Below, one piece after another: positions 38,180 through 47,798 of a DNA stretch of 64,000 bases. The stretch spans positions 103,816 to 167,815 of the forward strand of contig CAZCZI010000005.1 in assembly GCA_964503045.1 (NCBI GenBank), given 5' to 3'. The notes under the pieces were generated by a model. That model ran no database searches and was not told the origin of the DNA. It saw only the letters and a list, made by a program, of their open reading frames with translations. The position numbers were made by a program, and so were the translations under genes. Position 1 is the first letter of the stretch. Each line of letters starts with the position of its first letter. This stretch comes from CAYZJR01 sp964503045 (lineage in GTDB: Bacteria > Cyanobacteriota > Vampirovibrionia > Obscuribacterales > Obscuribacteraceae).

Positions 38180-38902
38180 ATGGCAACGAAAAGGGTGGCA
38201 GTCGTCACCGGCGGCAATCGCGGTTTGGGTTTTGAGACGTGTAGGCAGCTCGCGAAAGCTGGTCTGAATGTAGTGCTAACTTGCCGCGATCGTCTCAAAG
38301 GTGAGGAAGCAATCGCACAGCTTTTGGAAGAGCGGCTATCTGTGGCGTTCCACCAATTGGATGTGTCAAGCCATGAGAGTGTTAGGCAGCTTGCAATCGA
38401 TATTCGCAAAGATTATGGGCGCCTTGATGTGCTCATCAATAATGCCGGTGTGCAGCTTGACAGACGCAAAGACGGTACAAGCACAATGAGCATCATGGAG
38501 ACATCTGTTGATCTGGTGAAGGCAACAATGGACACCAATGTTTATGGTTCATTGATGCTCTGCCAGGAACTGATTCCAATCATGAAAGAACACGAGTACG
38601 GTCGCATCGTGAATGTGTCTTCAGGGTTGGGTCAGTTGTCGGAAATGGGCGCGGGTTACAGCGGATATAGGATGTCGAAAGTCGCTCTCAATGCGCTGAC
38701 TCGCATGGTTGCCGATGAGTTTAAAGCGAGCAATATTTTGGTGAATTCAGTTTGTCCCGGTTGGGTAAAGACAGACATGGGTGGTCCGAATGCGCCTCGT
38801 TCTGTCGAAGAAGGTGTGGAAACGATCGTTTGGCTAGCACAGATTCCAGACAACGGTCCGACCGGTTGCTTCTATAGAGATCACAAAAAGATTTCTTGGT
38901 AG
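38180..38902 (+). CDS. short-chain dehydrogenase, carbonyl-reductase-like
   Basis: 240-aa SDR with VTGGNRGLGFETCRQLA as cofactor motif, LDVSSHES, the NNAG motif (VLINNAGVQ), catalytic Ser in VNVSSGLGQ, YRMSK for Tyr and Lys, and NSVCPGWVKTDMGG. The GGNRGLG form and the long loop before the active site resemble eukaryote-type carbonyl reductases and their bacterial relatives, NADPH-preferring. The substrate is unknown. GGAG precedes the ATG at a normal distance. Stands alone; the next gene is convergent. Confidence 0.85.
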   Translation: MATKRVAVVTGGNRGLGFETCRQLAKAGLNVVLTCRDRLKGEEAIAQLLEERLSVAFHQLDVSSHESVRQLAIDIRKDYGRLDVLINNAGVQLDRRKDGTSTMSIMETSVDLVKATMDTNVYGSLMLCQELIPIMKEHEYGRIVNVSSGLGQLSEMGAGYSGYRMSKVALNALTRMVADEFKASNILVNSVCPGWVKTDMGGPNAPRSVEEGVETIVWLAQIPDNGPTGCFYRDHKKISW

Positions 38903-38990
38903 AAGTCCTTCATTTTGCCTTATGGTGCTGGTTTAGGCGGTGATGTGTCCTCCGGCGATGCTTCGGTTCCGGGCATTGATGTGGTAGGTT

Positions 38991-40358
38991 CTAATCCCTC
39001 GTTTCTTCGTTTCCGAAATCTTGCTCTTCGTGCGCGGTGAGTTCGACTTGCTGTTTTTCACGACGCCGTGATGATTGTCGATACTTTCCACTCAACCGCG
39101 GAATATGCACGCCGCCCTTACCCCCTCGCCCACCTACAAACTTGACGCTGGCTTCAACCTTCGTAGATGTCTCGCGCCACAAGTTGTACTCAGCCTGCGA
39201 TTCACCGACCATAGTCGCATAACTTATATATCTGCTGCGAGAAATCTTTGCACCGGAGGTGGTGTCTGACGATGTCTCTGATGTTCCATCCACGGAATCT
39301 TCGGCTGCAAATGCAGAATCATCAGTGTCCGACTCATCGTCTTCTAAATCTGACTCAGAAATCTCGTCTTCATCAGACTCCGCAATCAAATCATCGTCAT
39401 CATTTCCAGACAATTCATCGCCGTCATCAGAATCGTCATCTAGTTCCTCACCATCTATAGAGTCATCATCATCAATGGTGTCATCATCGTCATCGAGGTC
39501 GAGACCGCCCTCGACATTTGCCATCACGTTGCAGCCTTGCTCAACGATATGGAGGCAATTGTTGAATTTGCAGTCGCGGGCGAGTTCTACAATCTCAGGA
39601 AACTCCCACATCAAATCAGCTGGCTGTGGGTGGTTTAGTTCCGAAATATTGAACCCAGGCGTGTCGGCAACCCAATTGGCCCCGGGTTTGCCGTTTTCCG
39701 TGTATTGAGGCAAACCGATCTGATAAAGCTCCGAATATGTCGTTGTGTGTCGACCGACACCAAACTCGTTTTCCATGATACCGGTCTTAAGATTGAGGGA
39801 CGGCTCCAGAAAATTAAGCAGGGTCGATTTGCCAACACCTGACTGGCCGGCTAATACAGAGATTTTGCCGAGGAGCATTTTGGCTAGGTCGGACATGCCC
39901 ATCCCTGTCTTAGCGCTAACAAATGTGACTAAGTATCCAAGCGGTTCATAAATACTTCGTAAACTATCCAAGTAGTTTTCATCGACCAAATCGCACTTGT
40001 TGAAGCATAGTAAAGGTGGCTTGTTGAGCAGCTCTAGGTGGAAGTGAATGATATAGCGATCGCATAAAAGAGGGTTGAATTCGGGCTGTCGAACTGCCTG
40101 TACAATGATCACCTGATCGACATTGGCCAGTGGTGGACGAGACAACAGATTGTTTCTGTCGACTCTCGCGACGATTACCGCAGAGCTCTGCTCCGCATTT
40201 ATCTCATCGAGCTCAACATGGTCGCCGGTCACGATTGAGACGCGTTCTTTCTTGAGCCGTCCGCGAGCCTGACACACCAGGGTCGTATCCAGCCCTGGCT
40301 GGTACACCAGCCAGCCACCCGCGTGATTCCTCAAAACTGTTGCGATCTCTTTCGGCAA
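38991..40358 (-). CDS. rsgA: ribosome small-subunit-dependent GTPase A with acidic insertion
   Basis: 455 aa, a circularly permuted GTPase that matures the 30S subunit. OB domain ~1-75; permuted G motifs NKCD (120-123, G4), SAK (148-150, G5), GQSGVGKST (171-179, G1), and DTPG (232-235, G3). The zinc site is CKFNNCLH...C at ~263-276. Exactly where the C-terminal helix should follow, an 85-residue Asp/Glu/Ser-rich tract (~286-370) is inserted before RSRYISYATMV. A basic Arg/Gly-rich tail ends the protein. Usual RsgA is about 300-350 aa. The TTG start at 40358 has AGAGG 7 nt upstream. Divergent from typA with 78 bp between. Confidence 0.9.
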   Translation of the reverse strand: MPKEIATVLRNHAGGWLVYQPGLDTTLVCQARGRLKKERVSIVTGDHVELDEINAEQSSAVIVARVDRNNLLSRPPLANVDQVIIVQAVRQPEFNPLLCDRYIIHFHLELLNKPPLLCFNKCDLVDENYLDSLRSIYEPLGYLVTFVSAKTGMGMSDLAKMLLGKISVLAGQSGVGKSTLLNFLEPSLNLKTGIMENEFGVGRHTTTYSELYQIGLPQYTENGKPGANWVADTPGFNISELNHPQPADLMWEFPEIVELARDCKFNNCLHIVEQGCNVMANVEGGLDLDDDDDTIDDDDSIDGEELDDDSDDGDELSGNDDDDLIAESDEDEISESDLEDDESDTDDSAFAAEDSVDGTSETSSDTTSGAKISRSRYISYATMVGESQAEYNLWRETSTKVEASVKFVGGRGGKGGVHIPRLSGKYRQSSRRREKQQVELTAHEEQDFGNEETRD

Positions 40359-40436
40359 TCGTAATCCTCTGCCCTCTGTCCAACGGAGCCTGCCTCCCTT
40401 AAGAATACACCTAATATAATTTCAAATGGAAACATT
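40359..40436. promoter_or_regulatory. rsgA/typA divergent promoter region
   Basis: A perfect TATAAT at 40415-40420 faces typA, about 16 nt before its ATG; no good -35 is visible 17 bp upstream, so the leader would be very short. The rsgA ribosome site AGAGG lies on the other strand. Confidence 0.4.
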
Positions 40437-42368
40437 ATGAGCACCGCAACCATGACGAAACCCGGCGACATCGAAGATCAACAGCTACAAGGCACGGCAT
40501 TAAAGCCGGAAGTGCCCGATGCGACTTCAAATATGGCTGTTGACGCAGTCGGCGACGCCCAGGAAGTCGAGCTGTTTGAGACAGCGAAACTCGATCACAT
40601 CCGAAACATCGCCATTATCGCTCACGTTGACCACGGCAAAACCACCTTGGTTGATGGCTTTTTGAAGCAGACAGGCGTCTTCCGTGAGAATCAGGAAGTG
40701 GTCGACTGCGTCATGGATTCCAATGATTTGGAACGCGAACGCGGCATCACCATTCTCGCCAAAAACACGGCTGTCACCTACAAAGATTTCTTGGTCAACA
40801 TCGTCGATACCCCTGGCCACGCTGATTTTGGCGGCGAAGTCGAGCGCATTCTCGGCATGGTTGACGGCGCCATTCTTGTCGTCGACTGTGGTGAAGGTCC
40901 TATGCCGCAGACTCGCTTTGTGTTGAGAAAGGCTCTGGAGCGTGGCTTACGCCCAATCGTCGTCATCAACAAAGTGGACCGTCCCAACATCGACCCGCAC
41001 GTTGCGGTCGATCAAGTGTTCGATCTCTTTGTCGAGCTCGGCGCCAGCAACGAACAGCTCGACTTTCCGTATGTCTTCGCCTCGGGTGTGAAGGGAATTG
41101 CGATGAAAGACCCGAATCAACCTGGCACCGACCTTCGCGTTTTGCTAGACATGATCATCGAGCACTGCCCGCCGCCGACCGGAGATCCCGATAAACCGCT
41201 GCAAATGCAAGTGAGCATTCTCGACTACAGTGACTATCTTGGTCGCATAGGCATTGGCAGAATTTATAATGGAACGGTCAAGAACGGCGAACAAGTCGTG
41301 ATGATCAAAGAGGACAATTCTGTCGTCAAAGGCAAAATCACTAAGCTCTTTGGCTTTCATGGTTTGAAACGCTTGGAAGTGCATGAAGCACACGCAGGGC
41401 AGATTGTGGCAATTGCAGGATTTGCCGGCGCCAACGTTGGTGACACCGTATGTAATGCGGAAGCAGTCCAAACGCTGCCCCGCATCAAAGTTGACGAACC
41501 AACTATGAAGATGGCCTTCCTTGTAAACGATAGTCCGTTTGCAGGACAAGAAGGCAAGTTTGTCACATCGAGACAGTTGCGCAGTCGCTTGTTCCACGAG
41601 TTGGAAACAAACGTTAGCCTGCGTGTGGCCGAAACCGACAGCACCGATACATTTATAGTGTCCGGCCGCGGCGAACTTCACCTCGGTATCCTTATCGAGA
41701 CGATGCGTCGCGAAGGATACGAGTTTGCAGTGTCGCGTCCTGAAGTTATCGTCAAAGAAATCGATGGCGTCGACAACGAGCCTTTCGAGAGATTGCTCAT
41801 CGACGTGCCGGAAGAATACACCGGTTCGGTCATGCAAGAGCTAGGACCTCGCAAGGCAGAACTCCAGAACATGCACGTGGACAAGACACAAGCTCTGCTC
41901 GAGTTTGTGATTCCGACTCGTGGATTGATTGGTTTCCGCAGCGAATTCTTGCGCCTCACTAAAGGCAATGGCGTGATGAACCATGGTTTCCTCGAGTACC
42001 GCCCATGGTGCGGTGACATTACCGGTCAGCGCAACGGCGTGTTGGTGGCTTGGGAAGAAGGCATCGCCACTGCGTATGCCATTCAGGGCGCCGAAGATCG
42101 CGGTCTGTTCTTCATCACTCCTCAGACCCGGGTGTATGGTGGCATGATTGTCGGCGAAAACAGCCGCCAGCAAGATCTCGACATCAACGTTTGCAAAACC
42201 AAAAAATTGACCAACATCAGAAGTTCAAACAGCGATGTGTTGGTCACGCTGCAAGCGCCAATCGAGATGGGCTTGGAAAAGTGCCTGGAATACATTCAAT
42301 CTGATGAACTAGTCGAAGTAACTCCAAAAAGCATTCGCATGCGAAAGCGAACACTTCCTCGCCGCTAA
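40437..42368 (+). CDS. typA: translational GTPase TypA/BipA
   Basis: 643 aa. Ribosome-binding GTPase of the elongation-factor family, involved in ribosome assembly and stress growth. G1 AHVDHGKTT, switch I RERGITI, G3 DTPGHAD, G4 NKVD. Further on are the EF-G-like domains (RGELHLGILIETMRREGYE) and the BipA-specific C-terminal domain (GLIGFRSEFLRLTKGNGVMN). About 50 residues precede the G domain (STATMTKPGDIEDQQLQGTA), longer than in most TypA proteins, but the first ATG is close to the promoter. Divergent from rsgA, another ribosome GTPase. Confidence 0.95.
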   Translation: MSTATMTKPGDIEDQQLQGTALKPEVPDATSNMAVDAVGDAQEVELFETAKLDHIRNIAIIAHVDHGKTTLVDGFLKQTGVFRENQEVVDCVMDSNDLERERGITILAKNTAVTYKDFLVNIVDTPGHADFGGEVERILGMVDGAILVVDCGEGPMPQTRFVLRKALERGLRPIVVINKVDRPNIDPHVAVDQVFDLFVELGASNEQLDFPYVFASGVKGIAMKDPNQPGTDLRVLLDMIIEHCPPPTGDPDKPLQMQVSILDYSDYLGRIGIGRIYNGTVKNGEQVVMIKEDNSVVKGKITKLFGFHGLKRLEVHEAHAGQIVAIAGFAGANVGDTVCNAEAVQTLPRIKVDEPTMKMAFLVNDSPFAGQEGKFVTSRQLRSRLFHELETNVSLRVAETDSTDTFIVSGRGELHLGILIETMRREGYEFAVSRPEVIVKEIDGVDNEPFERLLIDVPEEYTGSVMQELGPRKAELQNMHVDKTQALLEFVIPTRGLIGFRSEFLRLTKGNGVMNHGFLEYRPWCGDITGQRNGVLVAWEEGIATAYAIQGAEDRGLFFITPQTRVYGGMIVGENSRQQDLDINVCKTKKLTNIRSSNSDVLVTLQAPIEMGLEKCLEYIQSDELVEVTPKSIRMRKRTLPRR

Positions 42369-42405
42369 TAGATCAGCAACCCCAAACGGAACTCACCAGT
42401 AGAAG

Positions 42406-45057
42406 ATGCCCGCCTCACTCTCAAAAGAACGCAGGCATCTACTAATCGCGGGGCTGAGCATCTTTGTTTTTGCTCTAGCTATTCGTTTGTGGTTTAACTT
42501 CGTCTTTCGCCATCCCGATGCATCTCTTGCTTGTGATGCCTGGGAGTATTTCTCGACGGGTACTGCTCTTACTGATGCGATTAAAAGCGGTAACTTTCAG
42601 TCGATCACGTCCGCTGCGCCGGATGGACTATTTTCGAAGCTGCTTTCGGAAGGACCAGTCTTCCCGATGTTCTTGGTGAAGTGGCAGATCTTTTGCAGTT
42701 TAATTGGATTGGGCGCCGCTGCATCTGGCGTTAGTGGAGCAGTTGTTGCCCTTTGCATAAGCTCATCGCTAACGTGCGTCTTGTTAATGTTACTCGGCAC
42801 GTCGCTGTGGTGCAGAACAACCGGACTGGTCGCAGGGCTGCTGGCGGCTATTTATCCTGGTTTTATCATCGCCTCTGGGCGAATCCTGCCTGAGACGCTT
42901 GCGTGCTTTTTGATTAGTTTGGCAACTCTGTTGCTAGTCGCACAGCATCGACATCGTCCCCACATTTGGTGCATGTTGTTTGCTGGAATTTCGTCAGCAT
43001 TCTTGCAGTTTGCTAGATCCGCATTACTCCTCGCTGCCGCGCTTAACACGACTTATGCTGCGCTCATGGGCGTTCGCTACCGTTCGTGGACGCTGTTCTG
43101 GATGTTTGTTGTCGGACTTTGTGTGGCGATTCTTCCTTGGGTGTTTTTTCAATCCTCCGCGACCGGTCACTTCAGTCCATTTGTCGATCGAGCCAGCCAT
43201 TTAAATTGTGCGGTGGGGAACAATGTTTTGGCTGAAGGCTGGAGCATAGAGCCGTATCCAAACTATGGCGGCATCGAGTCTGAGAGCCTGGTACAGATTG
43301 TCCGACGAAGTATAAAAGCGGATGCAACTGGATGGGTCGAGTTGACTTTAGGTAAAGTCGCGCGACTAACAAAATTCCCGTGGAACGACTTCCGCACCGC
43401 CATCGGTATCGTCAAATTTAGAGCTCAGGTGGTATTTCATCAACTACTTTTGCTGTGTGCCGCTGTTGGATGCATCTTAGCCGTTCCTGCCATACGCATA
43501 GGAGCTCCATCCTCGCAAAACGTTCTCGGTAGGCTGCTTGTCGTTGGTTTGATCGCGATTCATTTTGCATATATTGGATTCGTGGCGTTACCTCGATACT
43601 TCGTGACAGCGATGCCATTGGTGGTGCTACTCGCTTCTGCTGCCTTGGTTATCTTTGCGCGGAGTTTTGCGACCGAAACAAAATTAGCGGCCAAACTTTT
43701 TATCGCAGTTTCTTGCCTCTGGTTTATCTGCAGAGCTAATGTAGCCGGCGGAACCATCGCTGTTTTTCCTTCCTTGAACCCAAATCTGATAGTTGCTGCA
43801 TCGGCGTTAATTAAAGTTGCGTTCCTTTTATATGCACTTGATGCGCTGTGGCGATTCGTCTACGTCACTAAAGTCGAGCGAATCTTGGCGACGACTCTTG
43901 CGTTGGTGGTTACGGTTGTTGCGCTTCCATCACTTTGCCTGCCATTGAAGGCGCATGGACGCTGGTACGAACAGCGAGTGAAGGTCTCGAAGAAGAACTT
44001 CGCATCACAGACAATTGATGTTCCACCATCTTCAGTATCGCAGCCGGATCGCATGTGGTTTCTCATGGTTGATGCAGACGGATACAATCAATTGAACGCC
44101 TTAAAACTGATGTTTAACGGCAGAGTTTTGAAAGAACCTTCTATTCCTGGCCTCTCCTTTGCGGATCTTTCGAACAGGTATGATCCAGTTGGAGAGGGGC
44201 TGCAAAAGCCCTTTGAGCATATCTATGCATCGCTTGCGAGTCCTGCCGGAAAGTCGCTCGTTGATCTGAGACAGTGGTTTTTCATTCCAATTGCACGTGA
44301 TCTTGTTATCGAGAAAAACATTGTTGAAGCGGTGCCTTCAGCGGAGGAGGAACAGCCGGAGCTGTTCGCAACCTATCGTCGGGACGTGCTGCCATCCGTG
44401 TTTCGCTCATCGTGGGACAAAGCATTCTATGGTAGTGATTGGGAGCGCGGCCTGTCCGACACTCGATTGGAAGATTCTTTGGATAATTGGAATCGCGACT
44501 CCGAAACTCTGCGCCTTGCAAGTCATCCCGGACGAAGCTGGCAAATCAGGCTGATTTCGATACCGACGATGAAATCGGCTGAGTCTTCGGAAATTGGGCC
44601 GCAGGTACCAAGTAGCAATGAGTGGAAGCAAATCGGCACGGTCAATGGTTGCACCGTTGCTCCAGATACGCCGCAGTTTCAATCGAATCAAACCGACCTG
44701 AAAGCAAGCGGCTCATGGCTTGTTCGGCTGAGAACAACTGTCACGTGCCCACCCGATGTACTTGAATCATGCGGGGTTCAATTCTCATTGGTTGATTCGA
44801 ATAAGAAGGAAATCTTCACGGCGTGGACTCCGAGCAAGTTGCCGGCAACTAAAGGAACCGCAAAATTCGACATCGCATTTCCAATCACTCAGTTAAACTC
44901 CGATGTGTCTTGGATTCACACTTTGCTGACCGCGGAAAAACGATCGCGAATACTCAAGCGCCCCGGCGCCCCAAAGGCTGAAGCGAGTTTTTCGGATGTG
45001 ATTATTGAAGCGGCACCGCTAACGCAATTGGATTTGAGTCAGGCGCGGGTTTATTAG
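42406..45057 (+). CDS. polytopic membrane glycosyltransferase-like protein (PMT/ArnT type)
   Basis: 883 aa. About 12 membrane helices in the first ~510 residues, then a ~370-residue extracytoplasmic domain. The first periplasmic loop contains DASLACDAWEYFSTG, with the acidic pair expected of GT-C enzymes (PMT, ArnT), and the TM3-4 region has YPGFIIASGRILPETLACFL, also typical. Such enzymes move sugars from polyprenyl-phosphate carriers to lipid or protein acceptors. The C-terminal domain has beta-sandwich character but no known motif. It begins 37 bp after typA. Acceptor unknown. Confidence 0.72.
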   Translation: MPASLSKERRHLLIAGLSIFVFALAIRLWFNFVFRHPDASLACDAWEYFSTGTALTDAIKSGNFQSITSAAPDGLFSKLLSEGPVFPMFLVKWQIFCSLIGLGAAASGVSGAVVALCISSSLTCVLLMLLGTSLWCRTTGLVAGLLAAIYPGFIIASGRILPETLACFLISLATLLLVAQHRHRPHIWCMLFAGISSAFLQFARSALLLAAALNTTYAALMGVRYRSWTLFWMFVVGLCVAILPWVFFQSSATGHFSPFVDRASHLNCAVGNNVLAEGWSIEPYPNYGGIESESLVQIVRRSIKADATGWVELTLGKVARLTKFPWNDFRTAIGIVKFRAQVVFHQLLLLCAAVGCILAVPAIRIGAPSSQNVLGRLLVVGLIAIHFAYIGFVALPRYFVTAMPLVVLLASAALVIFARSFATETKLAAKLFIAVSCLWFICRANVAGGTIAVFPSLNPNLIVAASALIKVAFLLYALDALWRFVYVTKVERILATTLALVVTVVALPSLCLPLKAHGRWYEQRVKVSKKNFASQTIDVPPSSVSQPDRMWFLMVDADGYNQLNALKLMFNGRVLKEPSIPGLSFADLSNRYDPVGEGLQKPFEHIYASLASPAGKSLVDLRQWFFIPIARDLVIEKNIVEAVPSAEEEQPELFATYRRDVLPSVFRSSWDKAFYGSDWERGLSDTRLEDSLDNWNRDSETLRLASHPGRSWQIRLISIPTMKSAESSEIGPQVPSSNEWKQIGTVNGCTVAPDTPQFQSNQTDLKASGSWLVRLRTTVTCPPDVLESCGVQFSLVDSNKKEIFTAWTPSKLPATKGTAKFDIAFPITQLNSDVSWIHTLLTAEKRSRILKRPGAPKAEASFSDVIIEAAPLTQLDLSQARVY

Positions 45058-45483
45058 TGTTCGAAGAGAGGGCTTATAAGACTCAAGCGAGAGCTCAAAG
45101 CGACATCTAATGGTGCAACCACGCACATTAACAATACCTTTGTCTTTGATGGCTTCGAATGATGCACCGACAGCATATTTCTTAAGAACAGCCTAAGAAC
45201 AAGAAGGTTGTCAAGAGGAGTTCGTATACTCTATCCATGTCAAAAATCGCATCGCATTTAGTACAGCTTCAACCTCCACAAATTCAAAGCTCTCACCGGA
45301 GATCTGCTGAATTGATGCGCATACGGTTTGAGAACCGAAACCCGTAGACCGAGCAAATAAAAGACTTTCGAAGGCAGCTAAGCACATTAGTGTCATTGAT
45401 TGTCACTGACGTTGGTTTTTACCTCTAATCTCGCAGCTCTAGATGGAGCTGCTGATTGATTCTTTGTTGATTGAGCACACATC
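45058..45483. other. intergenic stretch with a 5' hairpin before the acyltransferase
   Basis: About 425 bp. A 7-bp dyad GCAGCTC-TAGATG-GAGCTGC lies at 45433-45452, about 30 nt before the next ATG, without a T-run. Short frames on both strands (for example 45211-45396 minus) have no recognisable product and I do not call them. Confidence 0.35.
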
Positions 45484-46764
45484 ATGAGCATCAAATGCGC
45501 TTGGAACACCTTCAAAGCACCTCTTGTTCATACCCTCGATAAGTTCCTCGTAAAGTTAGGCGCAGGCCGTGCGCCTTCAAGCAATCGAAATCATCAATTA
45601 GACTTTCTTCGCGGCATTGCAATTCTTCTTGTCCTTGGTCGCCACTGCCCGATGGAAGCGAATCAGGCAGGACTTTTGCATGTGGTTGCTTGGCTTTGGT
45701 ACAACTGCGGCTGGATGGGTGTTGATCTGTTTTTTGTTTTGTCAGGTTTCCTGATCGGCAGCGCGTTACTGGAAGAACTCAAACGCGAGAAGAACCTGCA
45801 ATTAGGGAGATTCTTATTCAAGCGTGCACTAAAAATATGGCCTTCGTACTTTGCTTTCATGGTCCTTGTGTCTTTTGGACTCAACAGACATATTCATGAA
45901 CAACAGCTGATTTGGAACTGGTTCCATCTGCAGAACTACATGGGTAGCTGCAAAGATCCGACTTGGAGCCTGGCGGTGGAAGAACACTTTTATATCTTGC
46001 TGCCCATCATTCTTGTCTTGCTGTCTACAAGAATCCATCTCTTGCCCTATATCACTGCTTTTGTTTCCGTGTTCTGTTTGATTGGTCGTTGTTTAGACGC
46101 GACATCACACTCGTACTATTTCACGCATTTTCGAATTGACGGTTTGATGTTCGGTGTCTTTCTGGCCTATATGAAAGTCTTCCGTTTCGATCTGTACGAG
46201 AAGGTATCAAAACACCCGAGGCTGCTTTTGTTCATCGGAATCTTATTGGTGCTTCCAAGCGCACTTTTGGACATGTACCGAAATTCGTTTGTTGTGACTG
46301 TCGGATTGACACTTAACTATATTGGTTTCGCATCGATTCTCGTTGGATTGCTCAACGTTGAGAAACATGATGGCATTGTCGGCAGCCTTCTTTTTAGCCG
46401 ACTGGCAAACTGGATCGCGAAGATGGGCTTCTTTTCATATGGTATCTACTTGTGGCATATGGATTTTGGCTCCATTCCCACTTTTGCTATCAATCAAGTC
46501 TTTCTGGGCACGATGCCAAATGAACTAAGGTGGATCTCTGTAATGGCATTGTTCGTGGTCCTGTCGGTGTTTAGTGGAGTTGTATTGAGCAAGCTAATCG
46601 AGATGCCCGTTTTGCGCCTCAGAGATAAGCTTGTCATCTTACTTTTCAGTTCGAAGGTTGATGCAACGCCAGTGCGTTCTCGCGTAACTCCAGCTCAGAC
46701 TCCCAATACAAGCACCCTGGTCGTGAAACCAATCAAACCCGCATCACATGATGCACCTCGCTGA
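45484..46764 (+). CDS. membrane acyltransferase, acyltransferase-3 (OafA/YrhL-like) family
   Basis: 426 aa with about 10 membrane helices. Catalytic region LDFLRGIAILLVLGRH (His) near residue 40-55; then MGVDLFFVLSGFLIG, FLFKRALKIWPSYF, and DPTWSLAVEEHFYILLPIIL with the conserved SLAVEEHFY. These enzymes O-acylate exported sugars such as lipopolysaccharide, peptidoglycan or exopolysaccharide. It lacks the SGNH tail found in some relatives. It lies downstream of the PMT-like glycosyltransferase on the same strand, consistent with modifying the same surface glycan (inference). Confidence 0.88.
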   Translation: MSIKCAWNTFKAPLVHTLDKFLVKLGAGRAPSSNRNHQLDFLRGIAILLVLGRHCPMEANQAGLLHVVAWLWYNCGWMGVDLFFVLSGFLIGSALLEELKREKNLQLGRFLFKRALKIWPSYFAFMVLVSFGLNRHIHEQQLIWNWFHLQNYMGSCKDPTWSLAVEEHFYILLPIILVLLSTRIHLLPYITAFVSVFCLIGRCLDATSHSYYFTHFRIDGLMFGVFLAYMKVFRFDLYEKVSKHPRLLLFIGILLVLPSALLDMYRNSFVVTVGLTLNYIGFASILVGLLNVEKHDGIVGSLLFSRLANWIAKMGFFSYGIYLWHMDFGSIPTFAINQVFLGTMPNELRWISVMALFVVLSVFSGVVLSKLIEMPVLRLRDKLVILLFSSKVDATPVRSRVTPAQTPNTSTLVVKPIKPASHDAPR

Positions 46765-46850
46765 TCTTGGTACCTAGTAGAACTGGTTTTTGGCTCAGCG
46801 ACTCAGCAAAGTACTTCTGCGTCAATTGAGTTATACTTGTAACACGAGCA

Positions 46851-46867
46851 ACAATGTATACAATGTA
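46851..46867 (+). promoter_or_regulatory. tandem ACAATGTA direct repeat before the antitoxin
   Basis: ACAATGTA occurs at 46851-46858 and 46860-46867, ending 4 nt before the antitoxin ATG. Tandem sites at about one helical turn are the usual target of ribbon-helix-helix antitoxins, so this may be the autoregulatory operator. Confidence 0.45.
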
Positions 46868-46871
46868 ACTC

Positions 46872-47390
46872 ATGGACAAAAAAGAGCAACCGAAAACAAG
46901 AAGGTCTGTGGTACTGAGCATTCGCTTGTACGAACAGCAAATGAGCCGGCTTGGGTCATTATCCAGACGAGTTAGGCAAAGTCCGGCAGAGACCGCCGTC
47001 ATGCTTATTGAGGAAGGACTGAGGCGCCAAGAATTTGCGTTCATCGAGTTTCGTGATTCGGCTGCCGGTCGCCGTGCGTGTATCCAGGGAAGCAGCCTTG
47101 CGGTTTGGGAAGTGATCATGATCGCGAAGGACTACCATATGAATGTGGAAAAGACCGCACAACATCTTGAATGGCCGTCACATCGCGTGCAAGCAGCATT
47201 CAATTACTACCGGTCTTTTTCAGACGAAATCGAACTGGCAATCGAAGACAACGCTTCCTATGATTTCGACAGGATCAAATCAATGCTGCCGCAGGCGGTT
47301 CTGTATACCGCAAAGGAGTTCCCGATCCCGATGGTAAAGGATACGACCCGATCGCAACCTCCTCGAAAAAACAAGACCAAGCGAACATAA
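46872..47390 (+). CDS. antitoxin: ribbon-helix-helix N-terminus plus DUF433-like C-terminus
   Basis: 172 aa. Residues ~12-55 (VVLSIRLYEQQMSRLGSL, then PAETAVMLIEEGLRR) look like an RHH DNA-binding domain. The segment RACIQGSSLAVWEVI followed by NVEKTAQHLEWPSHRVQAAF and NYYRSFSDEI fits the DUF433 antitoxin fold, although the usual IxGTRI signature is diverged to IQGSSL. The basic, Pro/Lys-rich C-terminus could thread into the toxin. It lies 9 bp upstream of the PIN-like toxin in the order usual for these pairs. ATG at 46872; ribosome site weak. Confidence 0.65.
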   Translation: MDKKEQPKTRRSVVLSIRLYEQQMSRLGSLSRRVRQSPAETAVMLIEEGLRRQEFAFIEFRDSAAGRRACIQGSSLAVWEVIMIAKDYHMNVEKTAQHLEWPSHRVQAAFNYYRSFSDEIELAIEDNASYDFDRIKSMLPQAVLYTAKEFPIPMVKDTTRSQPPRKNKTKRT

Positions 47391-47399
47391 GTCGAGTTC

Positions 47400-47798
47400 A
47401 TGCTGCGAATCCTTTTGGATGAAAACATTTCTCCGGTTATTGCCGTGAAACTTACCGCCAAGCAGCGAGGCATTGATGTATATGCAATCCAATACTGGGA
47501 GAACGGAACTTATGTAGCAAGTCATGACGAAAAAATTCTAGCTGCAGCTCATTTGCAAGGACTCACGCTCGTGACTTACGATTGTGCATCGATATCGCCA
47601 ATACTAAAAGACTGGGGTGAGCAAGGTCTCGATCACAGTGGCGTAGTTTTTGTTGATCACCGCACAATTAAGAGTTCCAATTTTGGTGCTCTGGTCGCCG
47701 CGCTAGAGCAGCTCTGGTTGCTGGAACGCAAAGCAGATTGGACAAACCGAATCTTCTTTCTGCAGCGCACAGTGCAATCTAATCCAATCGGCCCCTGA
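47400..47798 (+). CDS. PIN-like toxin, DUF5615 family
   Basis: 132 aa. N-terminal RILLDENISPVIAVKL has the acidic DEN/S motif of the DUF5615 (Mut7-C/PIN-like) nuclease fold. SHDEKILAAAHLQGLTLVTYD provides the second acidic cluster (D in SHDE, TYD). These proteins are predicted RNases paired with DUF433 antitoxins, as here. Its C-terminal helix region (FGALVAALEQLW) is also typical. Start 9 bp after the antitoxin stop. Probably chromosomal TA module in an accessory zone; activity is inferred from the family only. Confidence 0.7.
   Translation: MLRILLDENISPVIAVKLTAKQRGIDVYAIQYWENGTYVASHDEKILAAAHLQGLTLVTYDCASISPILKDWGEQGLDHSGVVFVDHRTIKSSNFGALVAALEQLWLLERKADWTNRIFFLQRTVQSNPIGP

Noticed and set aside
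45211..45396. Minus-strand 61-codon frame upstream of the acyltransferase
   Set aside because: No ribosome site, no recognisable protein features.
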